Below are positions 18,824 through 29,526 of a stretch of 64,000 nt of DNA, in pieces. This DNA is from Stagonosporopsis chrysanthemi (lineage: Eukaryota > Ascomycota > Dothideomycetes > Pleosporales > Didymellaceae): the NCBI GenBank assembly GCA_022560025.1, contig JAFISE010000059.1, positions 119,299-183,298 on the forward strand, written 5' to 3'. The position numbers and the translations under genes were made by a program. The notes below the pieces were generated by a model, which saw only the letters and a program-made list of their open reading frames with translations, was not told where the DNA came from and made no database searches. How positions within the stretch are numbered: the first letter of the stretch is position 1; every line of letters starts with the position of its first letter.

Positions 18824-20380
18824 TCAAGCCCTGCAATGAACCGCGTGTGGCGACTTCAAACAAGCGGGATCCAGAGTTCTGAGTTCCACAGCGTCAGTCG
18901 TTTGCTCCTTTGCATGACCCTCCTCAACAGACGATGGCAGACTCTTTGCCTCAAGACATGGTCTATAGCCAGGCTCTGAGGAGGATATCTCCACATACGT
19001 CGTTCGACGTATGCAACTTTTTGGCATTGGTAGTTCTTCATCTGCATTTGCAGAACGCTGTCGTGTTGAGGCCGTAAGCATTGATGAGCTAGCTTGCTTT
19101 GAGTTGAGGTACAGCGACGGGTGCAGGGCTCTGTGATACACTGTACCTCTCTGTCGGAAACCATATGCGGCCGACGGGAAGCATGCACATATTATGCCTA
19201 ACAACACTTCACAAAGCCTGAATTTGTCAGTTTGGCGGGCCCAATGACAAGTGCTGGCTGGTAATCTTACGAGACTATGCTTCCTGGTACAGCGTCCCAC
19301 AGAGGATCCTGGCTGTACTGAAGATGGTGTCTATAGTATATGTTGCATATGGCGCATACGACGGCACTGCATCTTCATCAGTATCGGTCAATCTCCTGAC
19401 CAATCATCTTCACATACCTTCCACCCATCAAGAAGATCATCAGAAGCGCACCGACTTTCTTTGCGTGGCTTATTTGTAGAGGTATGATTGCAGCAACTGG
19501 TATGTAAAATATGACGAGGTCAGCAATGATACCTAAGATGCCGACCGGGAGAGCAAGTCGAGTCGCCTTGCTAGACCAGCTCAAGTTTTCGTGTGGATTT
19601 GCGATGACAAATGTGTAGATAGCGACTGCGCCCATGGATAATAACACATAACATAGACCCATCCAGCAGCTGATGCGTATCCAGCGGATTCGGCTGAAGA
19701 GATGGAGGTATAGAAGGAAGAATGTTGTCTTTAGAAATAGGAGAGTCAATGGTGTGAGGGTTATCATGGCGAAGGCAATCTGTCTTTATGTCAGATAGTG
19801 GGAGATACGGTCGTGTTTTGTGTCTTGCCGGTGGTAGTCGTGAGTTGAGCATCTGAGCTACGCTGATGTCCCAAAGGTGTCGTCCCATTATGCTTTGTGA
19901 GACTCCTGTAGCACGTTGATCAGAATTGGTGTCCGCCTTGATTCTGTAGGAGCTTAAACTACCTCTCACCATGACGATGTATAGCGCGATGGCCAGCGGC
20001 TACTAAATCAGCATCCTGTCACCCCACAGGCTTGATTTCTACCAACTTACAACGGTGATTGCCAACGTCACTAAGGATTGTCAGGAAAAGGTGTTCCTAA
20101 GAGATGATTTTCAGTGAGAGAACTGCGCCTCCTGCTTTGACGTACCGTCGTCCCAACTCCAGGTCTTCATCAATTTCGCCTTGACATACAGCCGGTTGGC
20201 ATACAATGTAATAGCAATCGCGAGGAACACTGATGTCGTCCATGTTTGCAGCGCCGCACGAGTTGGAGGATTGACAAAGTTTGGCATAACTCCTGCAGGT
20301 GGCATTGCCACTGGCGTCTTTGCCAGAAGCTTCAATGCCTCATCATTGAGGTTAGCCAAGTTCTGGATCATGTCCGCCAT
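18824..20380 (-). CDS. Fungal rhodopsin-domain integral membrane protein
   Basis: Six exons (20380-20146, 20070-20051, 19999-19862, 19779-19418, 19366-19271, 19217-18824) give 414 residues. The introns are 75, 51, 82, 51 and 53 nt with GTACGT, GTAAGT, GTAGCT, GTATGT and GTAAGA donors. The second exon is only 20 nt. The product is a seven-helix protein of the fungal rhodopsin/Pth11-like superfamily. Helix 1 is near TTSVFLAIAITLYANRLY, followed by the family-typical WSWDD turn and a GRHLWDIS loop. Later come a helix pair with LPVGILGIIADLVIFYIPV and the closing helix LCEVLLGIICACFPSA. The cytosolic tail of about 105 residues is Ser/Glu-rich. Members are usually regarded as candidate GPCR-like sensors of surface or nutrient cues, but no CFEM domain is present here and the ligand is unknown. 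Confidence 0.85.
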
Positions 20381-21354
20381 GTTTGTACAGGATGGCGACG
20401 TGGTGTAAGCTTGAAGAAGATATGCAATTCCGACGGCCGGCCGCCGTTATTTCAAGGTTCGAGCAATATATTTCTTCTGTTTCTGCCATATTTCTCTTGC
20501 GTGGCTGCTACCATTGAGGGGCACGTGAGAGGGTCACCTTGGTTTAAGCAAGAGCGAAAGCGGTAGTCTGCGGGAGTCCGTGACATCCCGGGACTTGTCG
20601 ACGGGTGCACTAATGTGGGGTCACTTATTACTGTGATATCGGGGAAAGTAGAGCCCCTGGCCAGTGCTTGGGCTAGTGTTTAAAGATCTTGTTTCGCTAT
20701 GATAGCAGATCTGCACAGAGCGATTTGCTCTCACTAAGGGAGAAGCAGTCCTGCAATGTCAATTAATGATCTCGGTAGATGCTTCCAGAGATCCTTGTCA
20801 GATCCCTGCCTGCACGAACTCTACTCTCGCCTGATACCACACTAGTATGCCAGTTGACCCCTTATGCTCGTTAATAAGTCCCCTGATCTGCGCCGTTCAT
20901 GCGCTGTGAGATCCACCTCAGGTGAGAGAACATCTGATGTTTGTCGTGGCACGTGGATGCCTGGGGCCCAATGTCGAGGTCAAAGGCCGATGACAATGGT
21001 TTCGGGACACCACGGATCGTGGACAAGATGGTACAGGGTGCAATATTAACGGACACAGTGCGATCGGTTTGCTCGTGCGTGACGCCTATGCAGGGCCAGG
21101 ACTGGTGCGAAGTACTGCGCTTCCTGGTGATCGACAAGCGCTCTAATACATGTTTTCGTGAGCAAGTGCCAACCAAACTCGGTCGTGCCTGTCTCAACAC
21201 ACCTCTCGCTCTTACACAAAAAGAAGAAAAGAACCAATACGGAAAGAACCGTACAGTAGATCGTGCATTGACTGGCGCAAAAACTTGAACATGCTCTCTA
21301 ACACCACAAAATGCAATATCACATCATCCTCCCCACCCACGCAATCAAACCCTC
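20381..21354. other. Intergenic region upstream of the rhodopsin-domain gene
   Basis: Nearly 1 kb without a supportable gene. It contains the promoter of the minus-strand gene starting at 20380 and the 3' region of ERV41. Confidence 0.5.
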
Positions 21355-22621
21355 TCAATCCCAGCTCTTCTTCTCAATCTGCGGTGTACCGAGCATCCCC
21401 ATTCCGTCACCTCTCCTCCCCCTCCTACCCCAGAACTCAAGTGCAAGATCATACATCTGCCACGCCCAGCCGCCCGCGACCATGACACCAGAGATAATAT
21501 TTACCAGCCTGACGACCAGCGGCCAGAACCCGCCCCACTCCTCCACGACGCTCAGCGTAATGGGCTCGATGTCGAACTTCACGAATACGCCAGGCACGGC
21601 CTGTTCGGGAACAGCGTGCGACTGCGATGTCACGGCGTACTGGTTCGTCTTGATCGCGTGCTGGGAGAATAAGCCACCCGATGTGGACGAATCGGAGGCG
21701 TCAAGGTTGCGCAGGGCGCGCAGCGAGTCGGTGTAGATGGTCGGTACGATGGAGAGGTAGTACTGGAATTTGTAGAAGTGGGCGCTATCCGGGGGCGCTA
21801 TGGCGATGGTGTTGTCAAGCGGATTGTTCATCGAGGGGAAGTAGGGTCCGAAGGACATTTCGCGGATGATGTGCGAGAAGTTGAAGGCTGCGGTGCGTTA
21901 GTGTGGTGTGGCCAGTGGTGTTGGGCGAGGAAGCTTACAGTTGTGGTCCAGATGCTCGCCGAACTCCATGTAGCCGTGGCCTCGGGCGGTGATGTGGAAG
22001 TCGCCCTGCACCTTGTTGCCGTCGAGGGTGCCAAAGATCCTGCACGAGTCTGGCGCACCTCTCAGCCTCGGCGTCTTTGAGAACTTGGTCGTCTGTTTTA
22101 CGATCAAGTGGTTGTGCACCTCAAGGTCGTCCATATTCCACTCCTGGCTGATGCCGTCGTTCAACTCATGAACGCCGTGGTCAGCGTTCTTGCCCGTCCA
22201 CTGCGCCCAGCTCGTGGGATCCTTGCGCAGAAGTTCACCTGCAAGTGTGCGATCTCCGGCAGCATCCTGCATATTGACGTGCAGATCGGCGCAGCGCATA
22301 GCTACGACGACATCGAGGTTGATCTGCATATCGTGCGAGACTCCCTTTTCAACGGAGAAAGTCTGTGTCGTTGTGCCGGTGAACCAGCGCGAGGTCTCGG
22401 TCCACGCAAGCCAGATGCATGTGAGAATGAGTGTGACGGTCCAGGCAGAGGAATTACGACCCTGGACGAGGTACGTTTTCTTAGTTTTGGCTGCATGTGT
22501 GAGTACAACATCCAACATGCCGTCGATCGATCTTACGAAAAGCGTCAAAGCTGGACACAAGACCCCCCTTCGAGGGCCCAAAGGAGTCCTCATTGAGGCT
22601 GTGATCTTGATACCCGTTCAT
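21355..22621 (-). CDS. ERV41: ER-Golgi cycling receptor subunit Erv41
   Basis: Three exons (22621-22537, 22490-21939, 21887-21355) give 389 residues. The 46- and 51-nt introns have GTAAG donors; the second has a CTAAC branch. The N-terminus (MNGYQDHSLNEDSFGPSKGG...FDAFPKTK) and the transmembrane helix TVTLILTCIWLAW followed by ETSRWF are typical of Erv41/ERGIC2. The lumenal domain contains the block RGHGYMEFGEHLDHNSFNFSHIIREMSFG. A second helix lies near the C-terminus (PLVVRLVNIISGVMVAGGWAW) with a short basic cytosolic tail. Erv41 forms a complex with Erv46 in COPII/COPI vesicles and retrieves ER-resident proteins from the Golgi. Here the lumenal sequence joins intact across both introns. 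The partner gene is not in the window. Confidence 0.93.
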
Positions 22622-22963
22622 GATGGGCGAGCAATTGCGCAAACAGGGTACCGCAGACCCAATTGCAACTAGGAAGAAAGAAAAGTCGCGACTACTGAAG
22701 GAGAGACAACCACGCAAGGGACTGGTGGTGGAGTGGAGGAAGTGTCACTGACTTGCGAATGAGCTCGGGCTACGCGTCCCCGAAAGGCCACCTTCAACGT
22801 TCGCCGCAGCCCTACGAGCACGGGCCGAGGGTGTGCAGCCGCGGGAGTGCCCCACGTGTATCACCATACCATGCTTCCACATCACCAATTTTGTTGTCAA
22901 TGCTCATGTAGAACTGCCTTTTACAAATATGTCGCAGATATACTCATTCACCCCATGAACTGC
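22622..22963. other. Promoter of ERV41 and 3' region of the stress-type gene
   Basis: 342 bases with no coding evidence of their own. Confidence 0.5.
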
Positions 22964-23724
22964 TCAAGCAGCCTCATCACTCAACCCACTGAACTTGCTC
23001 CCACCCTCTTGTTGTCCTCCCTTAAGCTCGACCCCCCCACTCGCCGCCCTCTTCTTCGCCTGCTCTTGTTCCGCCACCCTCGCAGGGTCCTTGCTCGTTC
23101 CAATCTCGCCAAAAACCGTCTTGCCCGTCAAATTCGGGTCTTCGGTAACATTCTTACCAGGCATCTTAAACCCGCCCTCCTGCTCAAACACCTTGTCCGC
23201 CGCGCCCGCATACCCGCCCTGAATCTCCTCGGCATTCGACGAAGGTGGCTGTGTGGACGTGCCGTACCCCGTCGCGCCACCAACCTTATTATACGTAGGA
23301 CCGACGCCGTGCTCCTTGCCCAGCCCCAGCCCGGAGCCTGCAGACAGCTGCTGCTGCTCGCTCCAGTTGGAGGCGGCGTCGCGGGCTTCGGCGTCGACGG
23401 CGGGGTCGAGCTTGCGCGCGCCGCTGGTATCGGTGTTGGCTGCTGTGCTGCCGGCGGAGGGCTGGGCGGACGCGGCGGCTTTGGGGTTGCCTTCGCCGAA
23501 CGAGCCGGAGCCTTGGAGCGACTCGGCTGCGAGCGAGTCTTTGGTTACGGTGCCGACGCCCTCGTAGATCGGGACCTTGGATTGAGGGTCGGTTGTTACC
23601 TGTTCTTGTGAGCTGGCGTGTTCGCAGTCGGAGTAGATGCAGGAGCTAAGGCAGGGCGGCTTGACTCGTGAGAACGGGGCTGCAGTGGGGCGATCCGTAC
23701 CTTCTGACCGTGAGATTGAGACAT
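22964..23724 (-). CDS. Hydrophilic, disordered stress-type protein (hypothetical)
   Basis: Two exons (23724-23701 and 23599-22964) give 219 residues. The first exon is only 8 codons (MSQSHGQK), joined through a 101-nt intron with a GTACGG donor and CAG acceptor. The protein lacks Cys and hydrophobic runs and is rich in Gly, Ala, Ser, Lys and Glu (for example GSGSFGEGNPKAAAS, KRAASGGVELKGG). It has the look of LEA-like or conidial hydrophilins. A long opposite-strand open frame covers the same DNA; it is a shadow produced by GC-rich codons. A palindromic TGACGTCA lies about 160 bases upstream of the ATG. The next minus-strand gene upstream encodes another disordered small protein. Function unknown; stress protection is inferred from composition and the CRE. 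Confidence 0.72.
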
Positions 23725-24527
23725 GGTGAATGTGTGGTTATGTTTTGATTGTGGGGTAAAAAGCTCTGGATGTTGGAGTGGTTGATTCTACAGCTCCTAT
23801 CGCGAGCGACAAGAGAACCTATAACCTGCCAGCTAGTTCCCCATGGCGCACATTTGCGTCATGCGGAGCTGTACACATTGTGACGTCAAGTAGTTTAGGG
23901 CTGGCTCTCATGCTCGCGGAGCCAAGTAGCACGCTACAGCTCTAACGCACAGATGACGCTCCGCTAAAGCTTTCCGAACGAGGTTAACGTGGAACGTTGA
24001 TCCAAGAGTGGCCCGCATTATTCAAAAGCGACATCCGAAATGGAGAGAGCAGGCTTTGCGCTGGTTCTTGCCGTTGCTCATTGTTTGCTTTTACTCGTTG
24101 CAATTGTGGTCGCTCAGTATCTCAAACATGTGGCCCTGAGGTACGCACGTTGTACACCATCAATCGACGGACCTGCTTGAACTGCACAAACTTTTGCGAA
24201 ATAAAACATGTACTGTTATGGTATACATCACAACCAACAGTAACATGAATTTCGAGTATGTTTGGATCGTTCATTCATTGATTCGTATCTCAAGACCGCT
24301 CTTGCGGTCAAGCTACCGCACTCGCTGACGTAGCATGTTTCCAAAATTCAAACCTCAAAATCCCAAACGCCACTGCTCAACCCCAGGAGCACCGCTCGGG
24401 CGCCTCCACCCCAGCCGGCGAGACCAATCGCAGACTGTCCGACCCACCGCCAGTTGCGTGGCGCACCGATCCTGTGCATGTGTTGCATATAGTACACTAT
24501 TGCACCTAGTCCTCACATGCTAAGCAT
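23725..24527. promoter_or_regulatory. Intergenic region upstream of the stress-type gene
   Basis: 800 bases including the CRE at 23881 and the 3' end of the next minus-strand gene. No coding frame is supported. Confidence 0.45.
23881..23888. promoter_or_regulatory. CRE palindrome TGACGTCA
   Basis: A perfect 8-bp CRE lies about 157 bases upstream of the ATG at 23724. In fungi this is the site of Atf1/AtfA-type bZIP factors, which drive stress and spore genes. The match is seen directly; its use is inferred. Confidence 0.5.
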
Positions 24528-24899
24528 TTACCGGGCAGAAGAGGGAGTGCCGTAGTCCTGCTTAGTGGTGTTCTGAAGCCCGGCGTGGTCCTTCTGGTCA
24601 CGGGTGACGGCGTCGTTGGGGATGCCGCTCAGGCCGTCCTTGCCCTCACGGCCTGCAGCACCTACGGAGCCGACAGTAGCAGGCTCACGTAGAGTCGAAC
24701 CGCCCTGGCCGGAAGCTGAGATGTCTGCTGACTGGCCACCAGAGCCGACGTTGACGGTACGCGCATCCGCCGAGTTGAAGTCGGATGCCACGGGGGGCTG
24801 CTCGGGAAGAGGAAGGTTAGACTTGACCTCGTCAACGGTAGATGGGTTGGCCTTCATGTCAGTGACGGTGGGAGCGTAGCCTTGCTGCGAGGAAACCAT
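24528..24899 (-). CDS. Small disordered hydrophilic protein (hypothetical)
   Basis: A 123-codon frame from the ATG at 24899, with no Cys, few hydrophobics, and many Ser, Gly, Asp, Gln and Thr. Motifs such as VDEVKSNLPLPEQPPV and DARTVNVGSGGQS are not tied to a known domain. Upstream, a GTAAGT donor at 25009 and a CACCATAG acceptor at 24914 mark a likely 96-nt 5' UTR intron ending 14 bases before the ATG. That is strong support for a real transcript. A CRE-like TGACATCA lies at 25158-25165. Composition and promoter resemble those of the neighbouring gene at 22964-23724, so the two may be co-regulated. No function is assigned. Confidence 0.68.
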   Translation of the reverse strand: MVSSQQGYAPTVTDMKANPSTVDEVKSNLPLPEQPPVASDFNSADARTVNVGSGGQSADISASGQGGSTLREPATVGSVGAAGREGKDGLSGIPNDAVTRDQKDHAGLQNTTKQDYGTPSSAR

Positions 24900-24913
24900 T
24901 CTGATTGATGTGC

Positions 24914-25009
24914 CTATGGTGATGTTAATTGTGTTTCGCGTGATGCATAGATTGCATATCAGATAGCTAGTGCCGCGCGAGCACTGACCAGTCGAGAAGG
25001 AAGACTTAC
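24914..25009 (-). other. Predicted 5' UTR intron
   Basis: Read on the minus strand, a GTAAGT donor (from 25009) and CACCATAG acceptor (to 24914) bound 96 bases, immediately before the ATG at 24899. A CTGAC-like branch cannot be placed with certainty. Confidence 0.55.
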
Positions 25010-25686
25010 GTTGTTAGGTTTGTTGGAAAAATAAGAGTTGGGAAATCCGGCAGGATGCTTTGAATGCAGCTGAATGTGTGATGTTGATACTGAATGAGAA
25101 TCACCTTTTGCGGGCGTGTTCAACACATTTATTCATGAGGGTGGTGAACGGGGGCCGTGACATCATTTTGACATAGAAAAGATGCAATTCCCATCGAAGA
25201 TTCGCATCCTCCCACCTACCACTATTCGGTGGGCCCTTACATCATCATACGGGGATCATTTGCAGAATTGGTCAGTGCCAGTGCTATTGAAGGGGCCTCC
25301 GGGAGGCTTGGGCCGCTTTTCCCCGGCGTTCGGTGGAGTCACGATATCTAGCAAAGGAGGGTTTGACAATATTGGGCCCATTGAACCTGAAAATTTTGGT
25401 CGTGTACCCCGCTGAAAAGTCAACACATTGCATCATCGCTGAGCCACACAAGTAGTCTGAGGGCCAGAATCATCGTATCGCGATCGCGCAGTCGCGTACG
25501 AGATGCCAAGAAACACGTAGCACGCAAGGAATTCATGCTTGCGAATGCTGTATTATGGTATATTTCATTAAGATCTGGCAGTACTAGCATAGAACTGTAA
25601 GGAAAGAGAATTATGCAAGTGATTTGTCGTAGGATGGAAGGTGAACTTGCCCTGAACGCTCATTATCGATAGTCGGACAGCCTGAT
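25010..25686. promoter_or_regulatory. Upstream region of the small hydrophilic gene
   Basis: Holds the CRE-like site and an AGGGG stress-element-like pentamer near 25290. No coding frame is supported. Confidence 0.4.
25158..25165. promoter_or_regulatory. CRE-like TGACATCA
   Basis: One mismatch from the palindromic CRE, located upstream of the 5' UTR intron of the gene at 24528-24899. Confidence 0.35.
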
Positions 25687-26770
25687 TCAGGGCACGGTAG
25701 CCCAGGTATGAGAGAGCCAAGCTTGGAAAGAGGTGATTAGTATGTCAGGATACATTGTGTTCAGATACCCAGGCGTGACGAAGTCGTAGCGTCCTTCGGC
25801 CGTCGCCAGATGCGCTGCGACACGTTTCTGCTGTGTAACATCGCCATTTGCTTCAGCAATATTGAGCTGATACTGGAGGCCTTTCAAGAACGTCAGCAGA
25901 TGATATTCCGAACGAGGCAGTGGTCACACCTGCTGGATTTTGCCAGTCAACGGGATGCAGCGGTCGACCTACTCAGGAGTCAGTAACACGCTGAGTCGGA
26001 GTGAGGATATGCATGTACCTCTGCATGTTTTAAAGAGATCAATGAGATCATTGACGCTGATTCTCTCACCGCACATGGACATTTCTGCAGGCCATTGGAC
26101 TATGTCCAGGGACCGGACCACAAATTTGGCAACATCGAAGATCGATGTCAAGCAGATGTGTGAGAGATTGCTAGCAGCGTCGTATACTGGCGCTACTGCA
26201 GACATGTTGCGAAGGTCCGCAATGTATTCTCCCTCTCCACTTGCAATGTTCAACCCCATCTGGTGAGCTCGCAAGCCACCCACAGCGAAACGTTCGTACA
26301 TGATGCCGCACACAAAGACGGTCGACTGAATGTAGGTGGCGTAGTGCTGAAGCCGGGCGAGAGCCGTGCTTTTATCACGATTCAGAATGCTCGTCGGAAC
26401 TCGTTGTCCCGGTTGTCCTTCGAACTCGGCCGGGGCGAAACGACGGACGCGACATTGAACTGCTGCTTCGATGAGGCGGAGCTGTGGCTTTCCAGTCACT
26501 GTTGAAATGACAGTGTCCACCCCCATCAATGCGTGTTGGAGAGAGGCTTGACTCTTGTAGTCTACGATCTGGCACTGATAACCCTGTGATATGAGAACAG
26601 TCTGGTTCTGCGTTATGTCAACGTGGATTATCCAGTGAGATGATGAGATGGTAGTTACTCACTATCCTTGACAAGATGATCACTTGGTGACTTGTGGACT
26701 GTTGAATCTCTTGCGCAATTAAAAGTGCTAGATCGCAGGTCCCGGCAACTGCTACTCGCATGGTGGGCAT
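25687..26770 (-). CDS. NmrA-like NAD(P)-binding protein with degenerate nucleotide motif
   Basis: Four exons (26770-26663, 26583-26019, 25971-25930, 25880-25687) give 302 residues. The introns are 79, 47 and 49 nt, the last two with CTGAC branches. It belongs to the NmrA/isoflavone-reductase-like atypical SDR family. Visible features are the first strand MRVAVAG, the GYQCQIVDYKSQ strand, GVDTVISTVTG, and the box RRFAPAEFEG typical of the family. Near the C-terminus comes AEGRYDFVTPGYLNTMYPD. The dinucleotide-binding loop after the first strand reads GTCDLALL instead of a GxxGxxG form, so cofactor binding may be weakened. Family members act as redox-sensing regulators (NmrA) or reductases in secondary metabolism. 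ATG 26761 is an alternative start three codons downstream. Confidence 0.85.
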
Positions 26771-29526
26771 ATTACTTCGTGAAGTCTCAGTAGGGAGTCG
26801 TGCGCGCTGCGTCCCTTTAACCCAACACCGCTTGGCAGGCTTCATGAAAGAACTCTCAGTGGCCTCCATCTCCACGCATAAGCACTCGTTACTGTGACAC
26901 AAAGCATTGATGCCCATGACTCAAGGGTACGGCGGAGACGGTGAAGGAACGTGCGGTTGAGTAAGACCGGAGGTTGTGTGCACTCTGGGAAGGTTGGATC
27001 TCCTGGCATCTCGAGAGGTGGGGATTCCGTTTGGCTGCAGCTCGGCAGTCCCACAATGCTCTAGCCTATGATCCTGCGACAAGACAGGTCGTGGTCTACG
27101 CTGCCGTCGAATATCAAGACAAAATCCAGGTCCGGCATGGTGGAGTGCGGGATGGAAGAAACTGTCTACCGCCCCTTTAGAAACGCAAGGGCGCCCGCTT
27201 GTAGGCAAATCCAGCAATTTCAGTCAGCCAATAGCTTGTGATAGTAACATAATTTCCCTTTTGCTGCCTGCCTTCAATTGATCGCTTGTGACGAGCTCGG
27301 TGCGGTCACATAGCATAACGAAAGCTGATTCGTCTTAGACTGGCCTCGAAGGCGCCTTTAGTCCCGGCCGCACCACGGACTGTCCCAATATTTTGTAATC
27401 GTGTGCGTGATCAGAAGCTCGATATGCCACTGGCCTCATCTGCTCTTCGAACAGCAATAGTGACCTGAAAGAATCGCATGTTACATCAAGAATCGATGCA
27501 AATCTATAGACTAGATACGATAGTAGAATCCGCAACTCTTCAACAATCCTAATAAGGTCGTATGGAATGTTGCATGCCTGAAACCAGGCGGTAGAGACAA
27601 CACGCCATGAGCGCTGTGTGCATGATCAGATGCAGGCACCTGCGTGGCGCTATGCAGAAAGTACCTACCGCTTCGAATGGAGAAAGTTCAAGAGATGCAT
27701 TGGCATATGCATAGGGCTAGCCCTACGCAGCATCTCACCTCGGCTCTTGATGATGTTTCTGCGGGTCTGTGTGAGATGCGGGACAAATCACATTCACTGT
27801 GGGCGTAAACGACAGGACTGCAAAAGTGGAGGGGTGGAATGCATGACGGAAAACGCTCTGCAGATGCTCTCAAACAGATGCGCGGAAGAGCCTCACCAAT
27901 CAAATGGCAGCCAAAAAGACTGAGGTTGTCAAGGAAACTTGCTAGCACCATGGGGCCAAAATCCGGTGACCCGTTCAAGACTTCGCTCTGCCCGACAATG
28001 CCTCAGGACCACAAGCTTGGACCCGCCACATAGTGAAGAGTCCCAGAAATACGCGTCTGGGTCGATCTCAAGACTGTTGGGTCATTTCCGGAGTGTATTG
28101 GAAACTGTTTAGCCTTACTGCCCAGAGCCGGAAATGCCGTTCAATCAGCCCGAGGCTTACGGTAACCGCCGGAGAAGTCCTCTGGTGGTACAATAACGAC
28201 TGGCGGATAGTGACTGTGCCAACTTCGAATCAAGCTCTTGCAGCAGCAACTTCTGCCTGGAGGGAACTTGGACTTCACCGGTGCTGGTGGAGTACGTTCT
28301 CAAGTCAAGGGATGTCGGCGTATAGCGTCTTTTGCATACTCTCGGTCCGTCAGATGGATCGAGGCCTAGTCCTCATGGTTGCATATTTGTGGACGTCAAC
28401 ATCGGCGTCAAGTTGGGCGCGTCTTACGGGAAAGCCACTAAGGGCGGTGATGGCTGGACGCAGTAGCGCGAACGTTGCCTAGCCGTTGCCTTCCCCGACT
28501 GTGGTAATAGCGTCGGCAGATTGTGTTGAGTGGCAAGCATCCGATGAAACATGGCAAAATCGTAGTGCATTACTCTGATGATCCTTGAGGCTTGATGGAG
28601 AGATGTTGGAGGTGGGGCATCGGAAGGCCCGTTAGCGGCTTCCCCGGGCCCATTTGCCACCAGCTCGCGAACGGCTAGTGTGTGTCACGTGACGGCGCGT
28701 CAACGTGATCTCGCTGCTCACGAAGGACCAGCAAAGTTTGCGGACTGGGGTTAGCGGCTGTTTGCAAGTCAAAGGACGCATCAGGACACTACTAAGCTTG
28801 CTGGACAGTACCTAGAATCTGTGGTAGTGTGGTCGTCTCCTTCGCAGGGTCAACAAATTAATAAGTCCGGGAACGGCGATCTGACTTGCGCGTCAACAAA
28901 GCCAATAAACTGATGCGTTGACGCGTGATGGAGTCGTGTTCACAGTCTGAATTCTATCTACTACTACGAAGTGGTAGACGACGAGATCTAACCCAGGGTC
29001 ATAGTAGACACGAAGGAATTGGCAAAAGTACTTGATTAACTGAATGAGCCGGAAGAGCACTGTTGCAGGAATGGGCAGGCCCACCATGGTGTTGCGAGAC
29101 GCGTCCTTCGCGGTCCACCAGGGTTCATGTCGTGACCGAGCTTGAGCTCGTGCTTTGATGCAGATTCGGGCATTTAGGATCGACGCGGCGCCGGGATGCT
29201 CCAGCACCTTTCAGATACCTGCTACCACAGACATGATAACAGAAACTTATATGCCAGGGAAAAGCGCACCGACACGGTCATGTGGAAACAGGCTCAGAAG
29301 CTGTGTGCAAGATCATGAGGCTGAAGTGGAGGAGTGTGCACGGACTGATCTCAACCAGGGAAAGTGCAGGGCGATGTCTTGCATCCCGAGCCGCAACGCG
29401 CTCTACCAACGCGTCTAACATTCCCTGCCACCGATACTATATTCAATTACCTTCCTCAAAATCCAATGTCAATTGACTCCTGACACTCTCGCTTTTACTT
29501 GCCCATCGTCTCGGTCGTTGTTCGAA
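26771..29526. other. Gene-poor region upstream of the homeodomain gene
   Basis: 2.75 kb without a gene I can support. The best plus-strand frame (28033-28482) has no domain and no splice partners. Long upstream regions are common before fungal developmental transcription factors, so this may be regulatory. Confidence 0.4.

Noticed and set aside
22847..23611. 254-codon plus-strand frame
   Set aside because: Antisense to the spliced hydrophilic gene at 22964-23724, which has a proper start, intron and coherent protein.
28033..28482. 149-codon plus-strand frame
   Set aside because: Trp/Ser-rich without any family pattern, and no introns or neighbours support it.
29385..29425. tRNA-like D-arm on the minus strand (GTTGGTAGAGCGCG)
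   Set aside because: No T-loop consensus, no matching acceptor stem and no plausible anticodon loop follow.
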